Source: Clostridiales bacterium | GTDB taxonomy: Bacteria; Bacillota; Clostridia; Oscillospirales; Oscillospiraceae | Direction of reading: 5' to 3' | DNA: 64,000 nt | Assembly: GCA_021202775.1 (NCBI GenBank) | Contig: JAJQCJ010000109.1 | Location: 1 to 64,000 of the forward strand | Shown: in pieces, positions 37,708 to 47,505 of the stretch | Layout: each line of letters starts with the position of its first letter | Position numbering within the stretch: position 1 is the first letter of the stretch | Position numbers and translations under genes: made by a program | Notes under the pieces: model-generated | Seen by the model: only the letters and a program-made list of their open reading frames with translations | Told to the model about the DNA's origin: nothing | Databases searched by the model: none

Positions 37708-40371
37708 ATGAAACTGATGGCAATCGACGGCAACTCCATTGTGAACCGCGCCTTTTACGGCGTGAAACCGCTCTCCACCCGGGACGGGCGGTATACCAAC
37801 GCCATTTACGGATTCCTGACCATTTTGTTGAAGCTCCTGGACGAGGAGCAGCCGGAGGGGCTGTGCGTCACCTTTGACCGGAAGGCCCCCACCTTCCGGC
37901 ACACGGCCTATGAGGGGTACAAGGCCAACCGACACCCCATGCCGGAGGAGCTGGCCCAGCAGATGCCGGTGCTGAAAGAGGTGCTGGCGGCCATGAACAT
38001 CCCCATGTACGAGCTGGACGGCTGGGAGGCAGACGACCTGCTGGGCACCATCTCCCGGCGGAGCGAGGCGGCGGGGTGGGACTGCGTCATCTCCACCGGC
38101 GACAAGGATTCCCTCCAGCTGGTGACAGACCACACCACGGTGAAGCTGGTCACCTCCCGCATGGGCCAGACCACCACCACCAACATGACCCCGGAGGTGT
38201 TTCGGGCGCAGTACGGCTTCGACCCCATCCACATGATCGACCTGAAAGCCCTGATGGGGGATTCCTCGGACAACTACCCTGGCGTGAAGGGCATTGGGGA
38301 AAAGACCGCCATGGGGCTGGTGCAGCAGTACGGCAGCGTGGAGGAGCTTTATGCCCGCTTTGACGAGATTCCCCTGAAACCCGCCCAGCGCAGGCGGCTG
38401 GACGAGGGCCGGGAGGACGCGAAATTGAGCTACGACCTGGCCACCATCCGCACCGACGCCCCCATCGACTTCGCGCCGGAGCAGACGCTGCGCCGCGGCT
38501 ATGACAACGACAGGCTCTACGCCCTGTTTTTGGATTTGGAGTTCTCCAAGCTGATCGCCCGGTTCGGGCTGACCCCGCCGGAGGCGTCTCCGGTGGAGGC
38601 TCAGGAGGAGCCGGAGGTTCACGCGGAAGTGGTGGAGGTGCTGACGGAGGAGCAGTTCCGGGCCATCCTCCCCAAATGGCAGGGGGCGGACTATGTGGTG
38701 GTGCTGCCCAGAGATGGCCTGGATGAAATAACGGTCAGCTGGGAGGAGAGCACAGCCCGGTCCTGTCTCTGCGACATCCGCTGGAGCCGCTATCAGGGGG
38801 ACTACAACGCCCTGCTCCGGGCGCTGTTCTCCAAAGAGGTACCTAAGGCGGCCCACTGCGTCAAGGAGCTGTGCAACCGGCTGCTGGGGCAGGGGCTGCC
38901 GGCGGAGGGCTTCGTCTTTGACACGGCCCTGGGGGCCTACCTGCTGGAGCCCACGGCGGGGAGCTACGACCTGCACCGCCTGGCTATGACCTATTTCAAG
39001 CGGGATATGGAGTCCGGCGCGCAGAAACAGGCTGACGACGGCTTCCAAACGCTGTCCGGCGACCTGAAAGATCAGACCGCATGGTATGAGGACAATGCTC
39101 TCATCGCCGCCCTCTGTCAGGCGGAGGGGGAGAAGCTGGAGGAGTACCGTTTAACGCCCGTCCTGACTGACATTGAGATGCCCCTCTGCCCGGTGCTGGC
39201 GGAGATGGAGCGGGCCGGTGTGCTGGTGGACCGGCAGGCGCTGGTGTCCTTTGGGGAGATGCTGCAAACCGGCATCGCCGCCGCACAGTCCGCCATCTAC
39301 GGCTATGCGGGGGAGGAGTTTAACATCAACTCCCCGCAGCAGCTGGGGCATATTCTGTTTGATAAGCTCCAGCTGCCTGCCTACAAAAAGACCCGGCGGG
39401 GTTACTCCACCTCCGCCGAGGTGCTGGAGAAATTGCAGGGCCATCACCCCATCATCGGGGAGATTCTGGAATACCGCCAGCTGACCAAACTGAAATCCAC
39501 CTATGTGGACGGTCTGACCAAGGTCATCGAACCGGACGGCCGCATCCGCACCTCCTTCCAGAACACCGTCACCGCCACAGGGCGGCTGTCCTCGGTGGAG
39601 CCGAATTTGCAGAACATCCCCGTCCGCACCCCCCTGGGGGCGGAGATGCGGAAGATGTTCATCGCCGCCCCCGGCAACGTGCTGGTGGATGCGGACTACT
39701 CCCAGATCGAGCTGCGGCTGCTGGCCCACATCGCGGACGACAAGGCCATGCAGGAGGGCTTCAACAGCCTTGGGGTGGACATCCACACCGCCACCGCCGC
39801 CCAGGTATTCGGCGTACCGGTGGAGGAGGTCACCCGGGAGATGCGCTCCGCCGCCAAGGCGGTGAATTTCGGCATTGTCTACGGCATCTCCGCCTACTCC
39901 CTGTCTCAGGACCTCCACGTCACCGTGGCGGAGGCCAAGGACTATATGGAGCGATACTTCGCCACTTATTCCGGCGTCCGGGCCTATCAGAAGGCGGTGG
40001 TGGAGCAGGCGAAGGCGGACGGCTACGTCTCCACCCTGGCGGGGCGGCGGCGCTGGCTGCCGGAGCTGAAGAGCAGCAACTATAACCTCCGCTCCTTCGG
40101 GGAGCGGGTGGCGCTGAATATGCCCATCCAGGGTACGGCGGCGGACATCATCAAGCTGGCCATGATCCGGGTGCAGAACCGGCTGAAGGCGGAGGGCCTG
40201 CGGGGCCGGCTGGTGCTGCAGGTCCACGATGAGCTGATTGTGGAGTGCCCGGAGGCGGAGGGAGCGCAGGTGGCCCGGCTGCTGGAGGAAGAAATGGAAC
40301 AGGTCATCACCCTGAAGGTGCCCCTGGTGGCCGAGGCCAAGGTGGGCCACAGCTGGGCGGACGCCCATTGA
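37708..40371 (+). CDS. polA: DNA polymerase I
   Basis: 5'-3' exonuclease MAIDGNSIVNRAFYG; polymerase motifs DADYSQIELRLLAHIADD, AAKAVNFGIVYGISAYSLSQDL, VHDELIVECP. Start refined to MKLMAIDGN. Confidence 0.96.
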   Translation: MKLMAIDGNSIVNRAFYGVKPLSTRDGRYTNAIYGFLTILLKLLDEEQPEGLCVTFDRKAPTFRHTAYEGYKANRHPMPEELAQQMPVLKEVLAAMNIPMYELDGWEADDLLGTISRRSEAAGWDCVISTGDKDSLQLVTDHTTVKLVTSRMGQTTTTNMTPEVFRAQYGFDPIHMIDLKALMGDSSDNYPGVKGIGEKTAMGLVQQYGSVEELYARFDEIPLKPAQRRRLDEGREDAKLSYDLATIRTDAPIDFAPEQTLRRGYDNDRLYALFLDLEFSKLIARFGLTPPEASPVEAQEEPEVHAEVVEVLTEEQFRAILPKWQGADYVVVLPRDGLDEITVSWEESTARSCLCDIRWSRYQGDYNALLRALFSKEVPKAAHCVKELCNRLLGQGLPAEGFVFDTALGAYLLEPTAGSYDLHRLAMTYFKRDMESGAQKQADDGFQTLSGDLKDQTAWYEDNALIAALCQAEGEKLEEYRLTPVLTDIEMPLCPVLAEMERAGVLVDRQALVSFGEMLQTGIAAAQSAIYGYAGEEFNINSPQQLGHILFDKLQLPAYKKTRRGYSTSAEVLEKLQGHHPIIGEILEYRQLTKLKSTYVDGLTKVIEPDGRIRTSFQNTVTATGRLSSVEPNLQNIPVRTPLGAEMRKMFIAAPGNVLVDADYSQIELRLLAHIADDKAMQEGFNSLGVDIHTATAAQVFGVPVEEVTREMRSAAKAVNFGIVYGISAYSLSQDLHVTVAEAKDYMERYFATYSGVRAYQKAVVEQAKADGYVSTLAGRRRWLPELKSSNYNLRSFGERVALNMPIQGTAADIIKLAMIRVQNRLKAEGLRGRLVLQVHDELIVECPEAEGAQVARLLEEEMEQVITLKVPLVAEAKVGHSWADAH

Positions 40372-40405
40372 TGGGCCTGAAAAGGCAGAATTGTGAGGAA
40401 TCGCC

Positions 40406-40918
40406 ATGAATTTTGTACCATATAATGCCAGCATTGCCAAACGGGAGCCGGTGGGCTACCGCCTGCTCCCCATGGACAGGGACACTGCGGAGCAGGTGGC
40501 CCAAATCGAGGCCCAGAATTTCTCCCACCCCTGGACGCTGGAGATGCTGGAGGAGGAGCTGGAGAACCCCCTGTCCTCCTTCATCGTGGCCTACGGCAGC
40601 AACGGCGTGGTGCTGGGCTATGCCGGGCTGACGGTGGTGGCCGGCGAGGGCTATATCAATAACATCGCCGTCCGGCAGGAGTACCGGAAGCAGGGGGTGG
40701 CCTCGGCGCTGCTGGAGGTGTTTTTGAAGTTTGGCCGGGCGCAGAACCTGTCCTTCCTGACGCTGGAGGTGCGTCCGTCCAATATTGCGGCCAAAAACCT
40801 TTATATGAAGCACGGATTTGCCCAGGTGGGCCGCCGGAAGGACTACTATGACGACCCCAAAGAGGACGCTCTGATCATGACGCTGGACTTCCGGACGGAA
40901 GGGGAGGGAACGGTATGA
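40406..40918 (+). CDS. rimI: RimI-like ribosomal protein acetyltransferase
   Basis: GNAT motif NNIAVRQEYRKQGVASALLE; directly upstream of tsaD. Confidence 0.88.
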   Translation: MNFVPYNASIAKREPVGYRLLPMDRDTAEQVAQIEAQNFSHPWTLEMLEEELENPLSSFIVAYGSNGVVLGYAGLTVVAGEGYINNIAVRQEYRKQGVASALLEVFLKFGRAQNLSFLTLEVRPSNIAAKNLYMKHGFAQVGRRKDYYDDPKEDALIMTLDFRTEGEGTV

Positions 40919-41946
40919 TACTGCTGGCCGTGGAATCCTCCTGCGACGAGACCGCCGTAGCGGTGGTGGAGGACGGGCGCAAAGTGCGGTCCGACGCCAT
41001 CGCCTCTCAGGTGGATATGCACACGATTTACGGCGGCGTGGTGCCGGAGATCGCCTCCCGCAAGCACCTGGAGGCCATCTATCCGCTGGCGGACCAGGCC
41101 CTCCGGGATGCAGGCGTCACCCGGCGGGATATCGACGCCGTGGCCTGCACCTATGCCCCCGGCCTCATCGGGGCGGTGCTGGTGGGGGTGAACTTCGCCA
41201 AAAGCGCGGCCTACGGCCTGGGGGTGCCCCTGGTGCCGGTACACCACGTCCGGGGCCACATCGCCGCCAACTACATCACCCACCCGGACCTGGAGCCCCC
41301 CTTCCTGTGCCTCTGCGTCTCCGGCGGCAACACCCTGCTGGTGGACGTCCAGGACTACACCAAAATGCGCCTCCTGGGGGCCACCCGGGACGATGCGGCG
41401 GGGGAGTGCTTTGACAAGGTGGCCCGGGTGCTGGGCATTGGCTACCCAGGCGGCGGCCCCATGGATCGGCTGAGCCAGGGGGGCGACCCCAACCGGTACC
41501 GCCTGCCCCGGTCAAAGGTGGGCGGCGCGCCTTTGGATATGTCCTTCTCCGGGCTGAAAACGGCGGCGCTGAACCTGATTCACAACGCCCGGCAGAAGGG
41601 GGAAGAGCTGAACCTGCCCGACTTCGCCGCCAGCTTCGCCGCCGCCGTTGCGGACGAGCTGGTGCCCCGGGCCATGCTGGCCTCAGAGGAGCTGGGCTAT
41701 GGCAAGGTGGCCTGCGCCGGCGGGGTGGCCGCCAACTCCACCATTCGCGCCCGGCTGGAGGAGGCCTGCGCCCGGCGGGGGGACCGGCTGTACCTGCCGA
41801 AGCTGTCCCTCTGCGGGGACAACGGGGCCATGATCGGCTGTCAGGGCTACTATGAGTTTTTGGCGGGCAATCTTGGGGACAGCAGCCTGAACGGCTACGC
41901 CAACCGGGAGATCGGCCTGGACTGCCCTGCTCCCTGGAGAAAATAG
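40915..41946 (+). CDS. tsaD: tRNA threonylcarbamoyladenosine biosynthesis protein TsaD
   Basis: LAVESSCDETAVAVVEDG; VHHVRGHIAANY; CVSGGNTLLV; CAGGVAANSTIRARLEE. Confidence 0.97.
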   Translation: MILLAVESSCDETAVAVVEDGRKVRSDAIASQVDMHTIYGGVVPEIASRKHLEAIYPLADQALRDAGVTRRDIDAVACTYAPGLIGAVLVGVNFAKSAAYGLGVPLVPVHHVRGHIAANYITHPDLEPPFLCLCVSGGNTLLVDVQDYTKMRLLGATRDDAAGECFDKVARVLGIGYPGGGPMDRLSQGGDPNRYRLPRSKVGGAPLDMSFSGLKTAALNLIHNARQKGEELNLPDFAASFAAAVADELVPRAMLASEELGYGKVACAGGVAANSTIRARLEEACARRGDRLYLPKLSLCGDNGAMIGCQGYYEFLAGNLGDSSLNGYANREIGLDCPAPWRK

Positions 41947-41985
41947 AACAATATCATGCATGAAACAAGCATGATATTGTTCTAT
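41943..41985. terminator. 17-bp perfect hairpin overlapping the tsaD stop
   Basis: ATAGAACAATATCATGC-ATGAAACAA-GCATGATATTGTTCTAT. Confidence 0.6.
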
Positions 41986-42123
41986 CTGCAACGCGGCCCG
42001 GAGCGGAACGGAAAATTTTTCCCTAGGCGCAACCGTCGGTTGACAAAGTGCAAGGCCGGGATGGTGGCGGCGCAACCGCCCCATCTGCTATCATAACGCC
42101 ATCACTTTAAGGAGGCGTTCATT

Positions 42124-42777
42124 ATGAACCTGGCAGACAGAATTCAGGCGTTACGGAAGGCAAAGGGGATTTCCCAGGAAGAGCTGGCGGAGCAGGCCGG
42201 GGTATCCCGGCAGGCCGTCTCGAAATGGGAGAGCGGCCAGAGCACCCCGGAGCTGGAGAAGCTCATTTTGCTCAGCGACTGCTTCGGCGTCACCACCGAC
42301 TATCTCTTAAAGGGGACGGAGCCCGTCCCCGCCGCACCGGAGCAGCCGGAGCATCGGACAGACGCCCGCATCTTCACCGTCGTCGCCACGGCCTGCAACC
42401 TTGTGGGGCTGGTGATCGCAATCTGCATCTGGGTCGCCTGGCAGACGGTGGCGTCTGTGGCGGTGGGCTTTGTCCTCATGGCCATCGGCTGCGCCGTCTT
42501 TGCCGTGGGGCAGTATGTTGGTGTGCAGAAGCAGGAGGCAAAGGAACTTTTTGCACTGCTGAACGTGTGGTCGCTGACCCTGATGCCGATTTCCTGTGTG
42601 TTCAACATGATAGACGGGGTGCTGGGTGGCTTTTCCTGGCAGCTGATGCCGATTCCGGAGCTGAGCAATTCCCTTCTGAGCTACTGCCTGTGCTGGCTGG
42701 CGTACCTGGCCCTTTGTATTGGGACGGATGTTGTTGTTTTGGACAACCGGAAGGAGCGGCGCTCCTCCGAAAAATAA
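42124..42777 (+). CDS. XRE-family regulator with C-terminal membrane domain
   Basis: [57 protein letters not shown] plus hydrophobic C-terminus. Confidence 0.88.
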   Translation: MNLADRIQALRKAKGISQEELAEQAGVSRQAVSKWESGQSTPELEKLILLSDCFGVTTDYLLKGTEPVPAAPEQPEHRTDARIFTVVATACNLVGLVIAICIWVAWQTVASVAVGFVLMAIGCAVFAVGQYVGVQKQEAKELFALLNVWSLTLMPISCVFNMIDGVLGGFSWQLMPIPELSNSLLSYCLCWLAYLALCIGTDVVVLDNRKERRSSEK

Positions 42778-43022
42778 ATCATTATACTGCTATAATCGGG
42801 CGGTATTTTGAAATTTCTCTGATATTGAGGGCGAAGAACCTCCCTTTTTCGGCTGTGTTCTGCGGCATTTGACCGCTGTGACCGGCCCAACCGGCGGGGG
42901 CAGACGCCGCCGGACTGGACAGCCGGAGAGGGCAGAATGCCTCCGAAAATCAGAACAGCATCATAAATAAAACGGACAGTATCATGAATTTTTAACGTGT
43001 ATTGGGGCGTGATGAGGACACT

Positions 43023-44423
43023 ATGAAAGGTGATTTTACCCAGGGGAAGATGTGGCGGAACATTCTGGCCCAGGCGGTGCCGCTGACGGTGGCCCAGCTG
43101 GTGCAGGTACTCTACAACATTGTGGACCGCATTTATATCGGCCACCTGCCGGGGGAAGGGGAGCTGGCCCTCACCGGCATTGGCATTTCCGCCCCCATCG
43201 TGACCCTCATCAGCGCCTTCACCCTGCTGTTCGGTCAGGGCGGCGCACCTCTCTGCGCCATTGCGGAGGGGGCCGGGAATCAGGACCGGGCACAGCGCAT
43301 CTTCGGCAACACCCTCTCCCTGCTGCTGGGGACTTCGGCGGTGGTGCTGGCGGTCTGCCTGATCTTTGAGCGGCGGATTCTGTTCCTGTTCGGGGCCAGC
43401 GAGGAGACCTACGCCTACGCCCACCAGTATTTTTCCGTCTACATTCTGGGGACGGTTTGCGTCATGTTCAGCACCGGCATGAACGGCTTCATCAATTTGC
43501 AGGGCTATCCCCGCATCGGCATGCTGACCACGGTGCTGGGGGCGGTCATCAACCTGGTGCTGGACCCGATCTTCATCTTCGGGCTGAACCTGGGCATCAC
43601 CGGCGCGGCGACAGCCACGGTGCTGGCTCAGACGGTGTCCGCCCTGTGGGTGCTGCAATTTTTCCTGAGCAAAAAATCCCGGCTCCGCGTCCGCCGGGCC
43701 GACCTGGCGGTGCAGCCCAAGCTGGCCAGAGAAATCACCACCCTGGGCCTCACCGGGTTCATGATGTCCGCCACCAACTCGCTGGTGCAGATCGTCTGCA
43801 ACCAGATGCTGGGCGCCTACGGCGGCGACCTGTACATCAGCGTGATGACCGTTCTGAACTCTGTGCGGGAGCTGTTCACCCTGCCGGTGCAGGGACTGAC
43901 CTCCGGGGCGCAGCCGGTGCTGGGCTACAACTACGGCGCGAAGGACCACGGCCGGGTGCGGCAGGGCATCGCCTTCATGACGGCCCTGGGCTTTGCCTAT
44001 ACCCTGGTGGCCTGGCTGGCGATTCTGCTGCTGCCCCGCACCTTTGTGGGGCTCTTCACCACGGACAGCGCCCTGCTGGACAGCGGGGCAGAGGCCATCC
44101 GGATTTACTTCTTCGCCTTCGTGTTCATGTCGCTGCAATTTTCCGCCCAGTCCACCTTTGTGTCCCTGGGAAGGGCGAAATCCGCCGTGTTCTTCTCCAT
44201 TTTCCGGAAGGTGATCCTGGTGGTGCCGCTGACCCTGCTGCTGCCCCGGTGGATGGGGGTGTATGGGGTGTTTGTGGCGGAGCCCATCTCCAATGTCATT
44301 GGCGGGCTGGCCTCCTTCACCACCATGCTGGTCACCGTCTGGCGGCCTCTGGGCCGGGAGGCAGGGCCGACGGCCCCTTCCCTTGCGGAGAATCAAAAAT
44401 CTCCCTTTGAGAACCGTTCGTGA
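43023..44423 (+). CDS. MATE-family efflux transporter
   Basis: Multi-TM; MWRNILAQAVPLTVAQLVQVLYNIVDRIYIG; GLTSGAQPVLGYNYGAKDHGRVRQG. Confidence 0.92.
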   Translation: MKGDFTQGKMWRNILAQAVPLTVAQLVQVLYNIVDRIYIGHLPGEGELALTGIGISAPIVTLISAFTLLFGQGGAPLCAIAEGAGNQDRAQRIFGNTLSLLLGTSAVVLAVCLIFERRILFLFGASEETYAYAHQYFSVYILGTVCVMFSTGMNGFINLQGYPRIGMLTTVLGAVINLVLDPIFIFGLNLGITGAATATVLAQTVSALWVLQFFLSKKSRLRVRRADLAVQPKLAREITTLGLTGFMMSATNSLVQIVCNQMLGAYGGDLYISVMTVLNSVRELFTLPVQGLTSGAQPVLGYNYGAKDHGRVRQGIAFMTALGFAYTLVAWLAILLLPRTFVGLFTTDSALLDSGAEAIRIYFFAFVFMSLQFSAQSTFVSLGRAKSAVFFSIFRKVILVVPLTLLLPRWMGVYGVFVAEPISNVIGGLASFTTMLVTVWRPLGREAGPTAPSLAENQKSPFENRS

Positions 44424-44501
44424 ATCTTTTCAAAATTCGACTTGCATTTTTATCGGAAAAGAGCAGTTTAAACGAAGTTCTCACCGGGCAAAAATGCAGG
44501 C

Positions 44502-44531
44502 TTGACAGGACAAGCTTGCACGGAGTATACT
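44502..44531 (+). promoter_or_regulatory. Sigma70-type promoter upstream of amt
   Basis: TTGACA-N18-TATACT. Confidence 0.6.
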
Positions 44532-44540
44532 GTCACCATC

Positions 44541-44593
44541 AGAAAGACAAGGACGTCAGAAACCTCTGAATCGTCCTTGTCTTTCTCTTTTTT
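44541..44593 (+). terminator. Leader terminator between promoter and amt
   Basis: AGAAAGACAAGGACG-TCAGA-AACC-TCTGA-AT-CGTCCTTGTCTTTCT then C-TTTTTT. Confidence 0.8.
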
Positions 44594-44686
44594 GCGGGTT
44601 TCCGCAAGGTTTGGCAGCCACATTGTTCCAGATACTGCGGGGCAGTGTGTGCAAAGACTACGCTTTTCATGAAAGGGAGAGTTTTT

Positions 44687-46402
44687 ATGGATGCAGTATT
44701 TAACGTATGGTACCTGATCGGCGCCGCACTGGTGTTCTGGATGCAGGCCGGCTTTGCCATGGTGGAGGCAGGCTTCACCCGGGCCAAGAACTCCGGCAAC
44801 ATCATCATGAAGAACCTGATGGACTTCTGCATTGGTACCGTGGTGTTCATTCTCATCGGGTTCAGCCTGCTGCTGGGGGAGGATGTGGCCGGCCTCATCG
44901 GTAAGCCCGGCTTTGACATCTTCACCGCTTACGAGGGGTTCAACTTCTCGGAGTTCGTGTTCAACCTGGTGTTCTGTGCCACCACCGCCACCATCGTCTC
45001 CGGCGCCATGGCGGAGCGCACCAAGTTCCTGTCCTATTGCATTTACTCCGCGGTGATCTCCGCGCTGATCTACCCCATCGAGGCTCACTGGATTTGGGGC
45101 GGCGGCTGGCTGGCGCAGCTGGGCTTCCATGACTTCGCCGGTTCCTGCGCCATCCACATGGTAGGCGGCATCTCCGCCCTCATCGGCGCAAAGATGCTGG
45201 GTCCCCGTATCGGCAAGTTCACCAAGCAGAAAGACGGCTCCATCCAGGTGGGCAGCTTCCCCGGACATAATCTGCCCCTGGGCGCCCTGGGCGTGTTCAT
45301 CCTGTGGCTGGGCTGGTACGGCTTCAACGGCGCCGCCGCCACCAGCGTGGAGCAGCTGGGCTCCATCTTCCTGACCACCACGGTGGCCCCCGCCGTGGCC
45401 ACCGTCACCTGCATGATCTTCACCTGGCTGAAGTACGGCAAGCCTGACGTCTCCATGTGCCTGAACGCCTCCCTGGCCGGCCTGGTGGGCATCACCGCCC
45501 CCTGCGATGTCACTGATTGTCTGGGCGCTGCCATCATCGGCATTGTGTCCGGCCTGCTGGTCTGCTTCGGCGTGTGGCTGCTGGACTACAAGCTCCGCAT
45601 TGACGACCCCGTAGGCGCTGTGGCCGTCCACTGTCTAAACGGCATGTGGGGTACCATCGCCGTGGGGCTGTTCGCCACCACCTCTGCCCCTGGCAATGAC
45701 ACGCTGGTTGGCCTGTTCTACGGCGGCGGCTTCGGCCTGCTGGGGACCCAGCTGCTGGGCCTGATTTCTGTGGCCGCATGGACCGCCGTCACCATCACGC
45801 TGACCTTCTTCATCATCGAAAAGACTGTGGGCCTCCGCGTCTCCGCCGAGGAGGAAGTCCAGGGCCTGGACCCCACCGAGCACGGCCTGACCAGCGCCTA
45901 TGCGGACTTCGCTCCCATGCCCCACTATTCCGGCAGCGGCCTGCCTGCGGCGGTCACCGGCGCAGTGCCTGTGGAGGCCGCCGTACCCGTGGAGGTCAGG
46001 AGCGCCCCGGCCGCGGCGTCGGAGCCTGTCCCCGCCGGCGAGAAGATCACCAAGCTGGAGATCGTGGTGAAGCAGGAGCGGTTCCCCGCTCTGAAGGACG
46101 CCCTGATGGAGGCCGGTGTCACCGGTATGACCGTCACCAACGTCCTGGGCTGCGGCGTCCAGAAGGGCCGCCCCGAGTACTACCGCGGCGTTGTGCATGA
46201 GGCCACCCTGCTGCCCCGGATGCAGGTGGAAGTGGTGGTCAGCACCATCCCGGTGGAGACCATCATCGACACCGCCAAGAAGGTGCTGTACACCGGTCAC
46301 TACGGCGACGGCAAGATCTTCGTCTACGACGTGGAGAACGTGGTCAAGATTCGTACCGGCGAGGAGGGCATCAGCGCCCTCCAGGACGAGGAGCAGTATT
46401 AA
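44687..46402 (+). CDS. amt: Ammonium transporter with C-terminal fused PII domain
   Basis: Amt motifs (WYLIGAALVFWMQAGFAMVEAGFTRAKN); C-terminal PII: KLEIVVKQERFPALKDAL...VQKGRPEYYRG...TGHYGDGKIFVYDVENVVKIRTGEEG. Confidence 0.93.
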   Translation: MDAVFNVWYLIGAALVFWMQAGFAMVEAGFTRAKNSGNIIMKNLMDFCIGTVVFILIGFSLLLGEDVAGLIGKPGFDIFTAYEGFNFSEFVFNLVFCATTATIVSGAMAERTKFLSYCIYSAVISALIYPIEAHWIWGGGWLAQLGFHDFAGSCAIHMVGGISALIGAKMLGPRIGKFTKQKDGSIQVGSFPGHNLPLGALGVFILWLGWYGFNGAAATSVEQLGSIFLTTTVAPAVATVTCMIFTWLKYGKPDVSMCLNASLAGLVGITAPCDVTDCLGAAIIGIVSGLLVCFGVWLLDYKLRIDDPVGAVAVHCLNGMWGTIAVGLFATTSAPGNDTLVGLFYGGGFGLLGTQLLGLISVAAWTAVTITLTFFIIEKTVGLRVSAEEEVQGLDPTEHGLTSAYADFAPMPHYSGSGLPAAVTGAVPVEAAVPVEVRSAPAAASEPVPAGEKITKLEIVVKQERFPALKDALMEAGVTGMTVTNVLGCGVQKGRPEYYRGVVHEATLLPRMQVEVVVSTIPVETIIDTAKKVLYTGHYGDGKIFVYDVENVVKIRTGEEGISALQDEEQY

Positions 46403-46456
46403 CCCCTTCCCCGCTGCCCCCGGGCAGCACGCAGCGTAACCCCTCAGCAAAAGAAC

Positions 46457-46486
46457 ACCAGACGGACGGGAGACCGTTCGTCTGGT
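46457..46486. terminator. Bidirectional terminator between convergent amt and aldo/keto reductase
   Basis: ACCAGACGGACGG-GAGA-CCGTTCGTCTGGT. Confidence 0.75.
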
Positions 46487-46529
46487 TTCTTTGCGTCTGG
46501 CAGGCAAAAGCCGTGCCGACCTGCTTTTT

Positions 46530-47372
46530 TTACTTTGCGACGGTCATGAACCATTCCACCGTCTGGGGGTCGTAGTGGGAGAAAAACAGGCTCTGGGCCG
46601 TGTCCAGCCCTTCCAGCCGGGCCATGTCCTCCGGGCTCAGCGTGAAGTCAAAGACGTTGAAGTTCTCCACCATGCGCTCCCGGTGGGTGGACTTGGGAAT
46701 CACCACCACGCCGCTCTGGAGCAGGAAGCGGAGGGCCGTCTGGGCCGGGGTCTTGCCATAGCCCGCCGCAACGGCGCACAGCACCGGGTTGCGAAAATAA
46801 TCGTTCCTGCCCTCCGCAAAGGGGCCCCAGGATTCGATCTGCGTCCCGTAGCGCTGCATCACGGCTTTGGCGGTTCTCTGCTGCTGGAACAGGTGGGTCT
46901 CCACCTGATTCACCGCCGGAACCACTTCGCAGAAGTTGGCGATGTCAATGAAGCGGTCTGGGTAGAAGTTGGAGACGCCGATGGCCCGCACCCTGCCTGC
47001 CTGATAGGCCTCCTCCATGGCCCGATAGGTGCCGTAGTAGTCGCCAAAGGGCTGGTGAATCAGCAGCAGGTCAATGTAGTCAGTATTCAGTTTTTTCAGG
47101 GACGATTCGATGGAGCTTTTCGCCTTTTCGTAGCCCGCGTTGCTGATCCACACCTTTGTGGTGAGAAACAGCTCCTCCCGGGGAAGGCCGCACTTTTGGA
47201 TTGCCGCGCCTACGCCCTCCTCGTTGTAGTAGGCCTGGGCCGTGTCAATGGAGCGGTAGCCCACGGAAATGGCGTCCAGCACGCAGCGCTCCGTGTCCTC
47301 CGGCGGGGTCTGGTAGACGCCGTACCCCAGCTGGGGCATTTTTACGCCGTTATTCAGGGTCACATAGTTCAT
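46530..47372 (-). CDS. Aldo/keto reductase
   Basis: MPQLGYGVYQTPPEDTERCVLDAISVGYRSIDTAQAYYNEEGVGAAI; DLLLIHQPFGDYYGTYRAMEE; IGVSNF. Confidence 0.95.
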   Translation of the reverse strand: MNYVTLNNGVKMPQLGYGVYQTPPEDTERCVLDAISVGYRSIDTAQAYYNEEGVGAAIQKCGLPREELFLTTKVWISNAGYEKAKSSIESSLKKLNTDYIDLLLIHQPFGDYYGTYRAMEEAYQAGRVRAIGVSNFYPDRFIDIANFCEVVPAVNQVETHLFQQQRTAKAVMQRYGTQIESWGPFAEGRNDYFRNPVLCAVAAGYGKTPAQTALRFLLQSGVVVIPKSTHRERMVENFNVFDFTLSPEDMARLEGLDTAQSLFFSHYDPQTVEWFMTVAK

Positions 47373-47505
47373 AAGGGTTCCTCCTGTCTGATGGGATGTG
47401 GTTGCTTTACCATTTACAGTTTACAACAAAGGAAATTAGATGTACAATAGTAATATCGGAACCTGCTATTCACCAGACGAATAGCAAAAACAGGAGGCGG
47501 AAACG

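Noticed and set aside
42681-44396. 571-aa minus-strand ORF
   Set aside because: Antisense to the MATE transporter and XRE genes; no recognisable motif.
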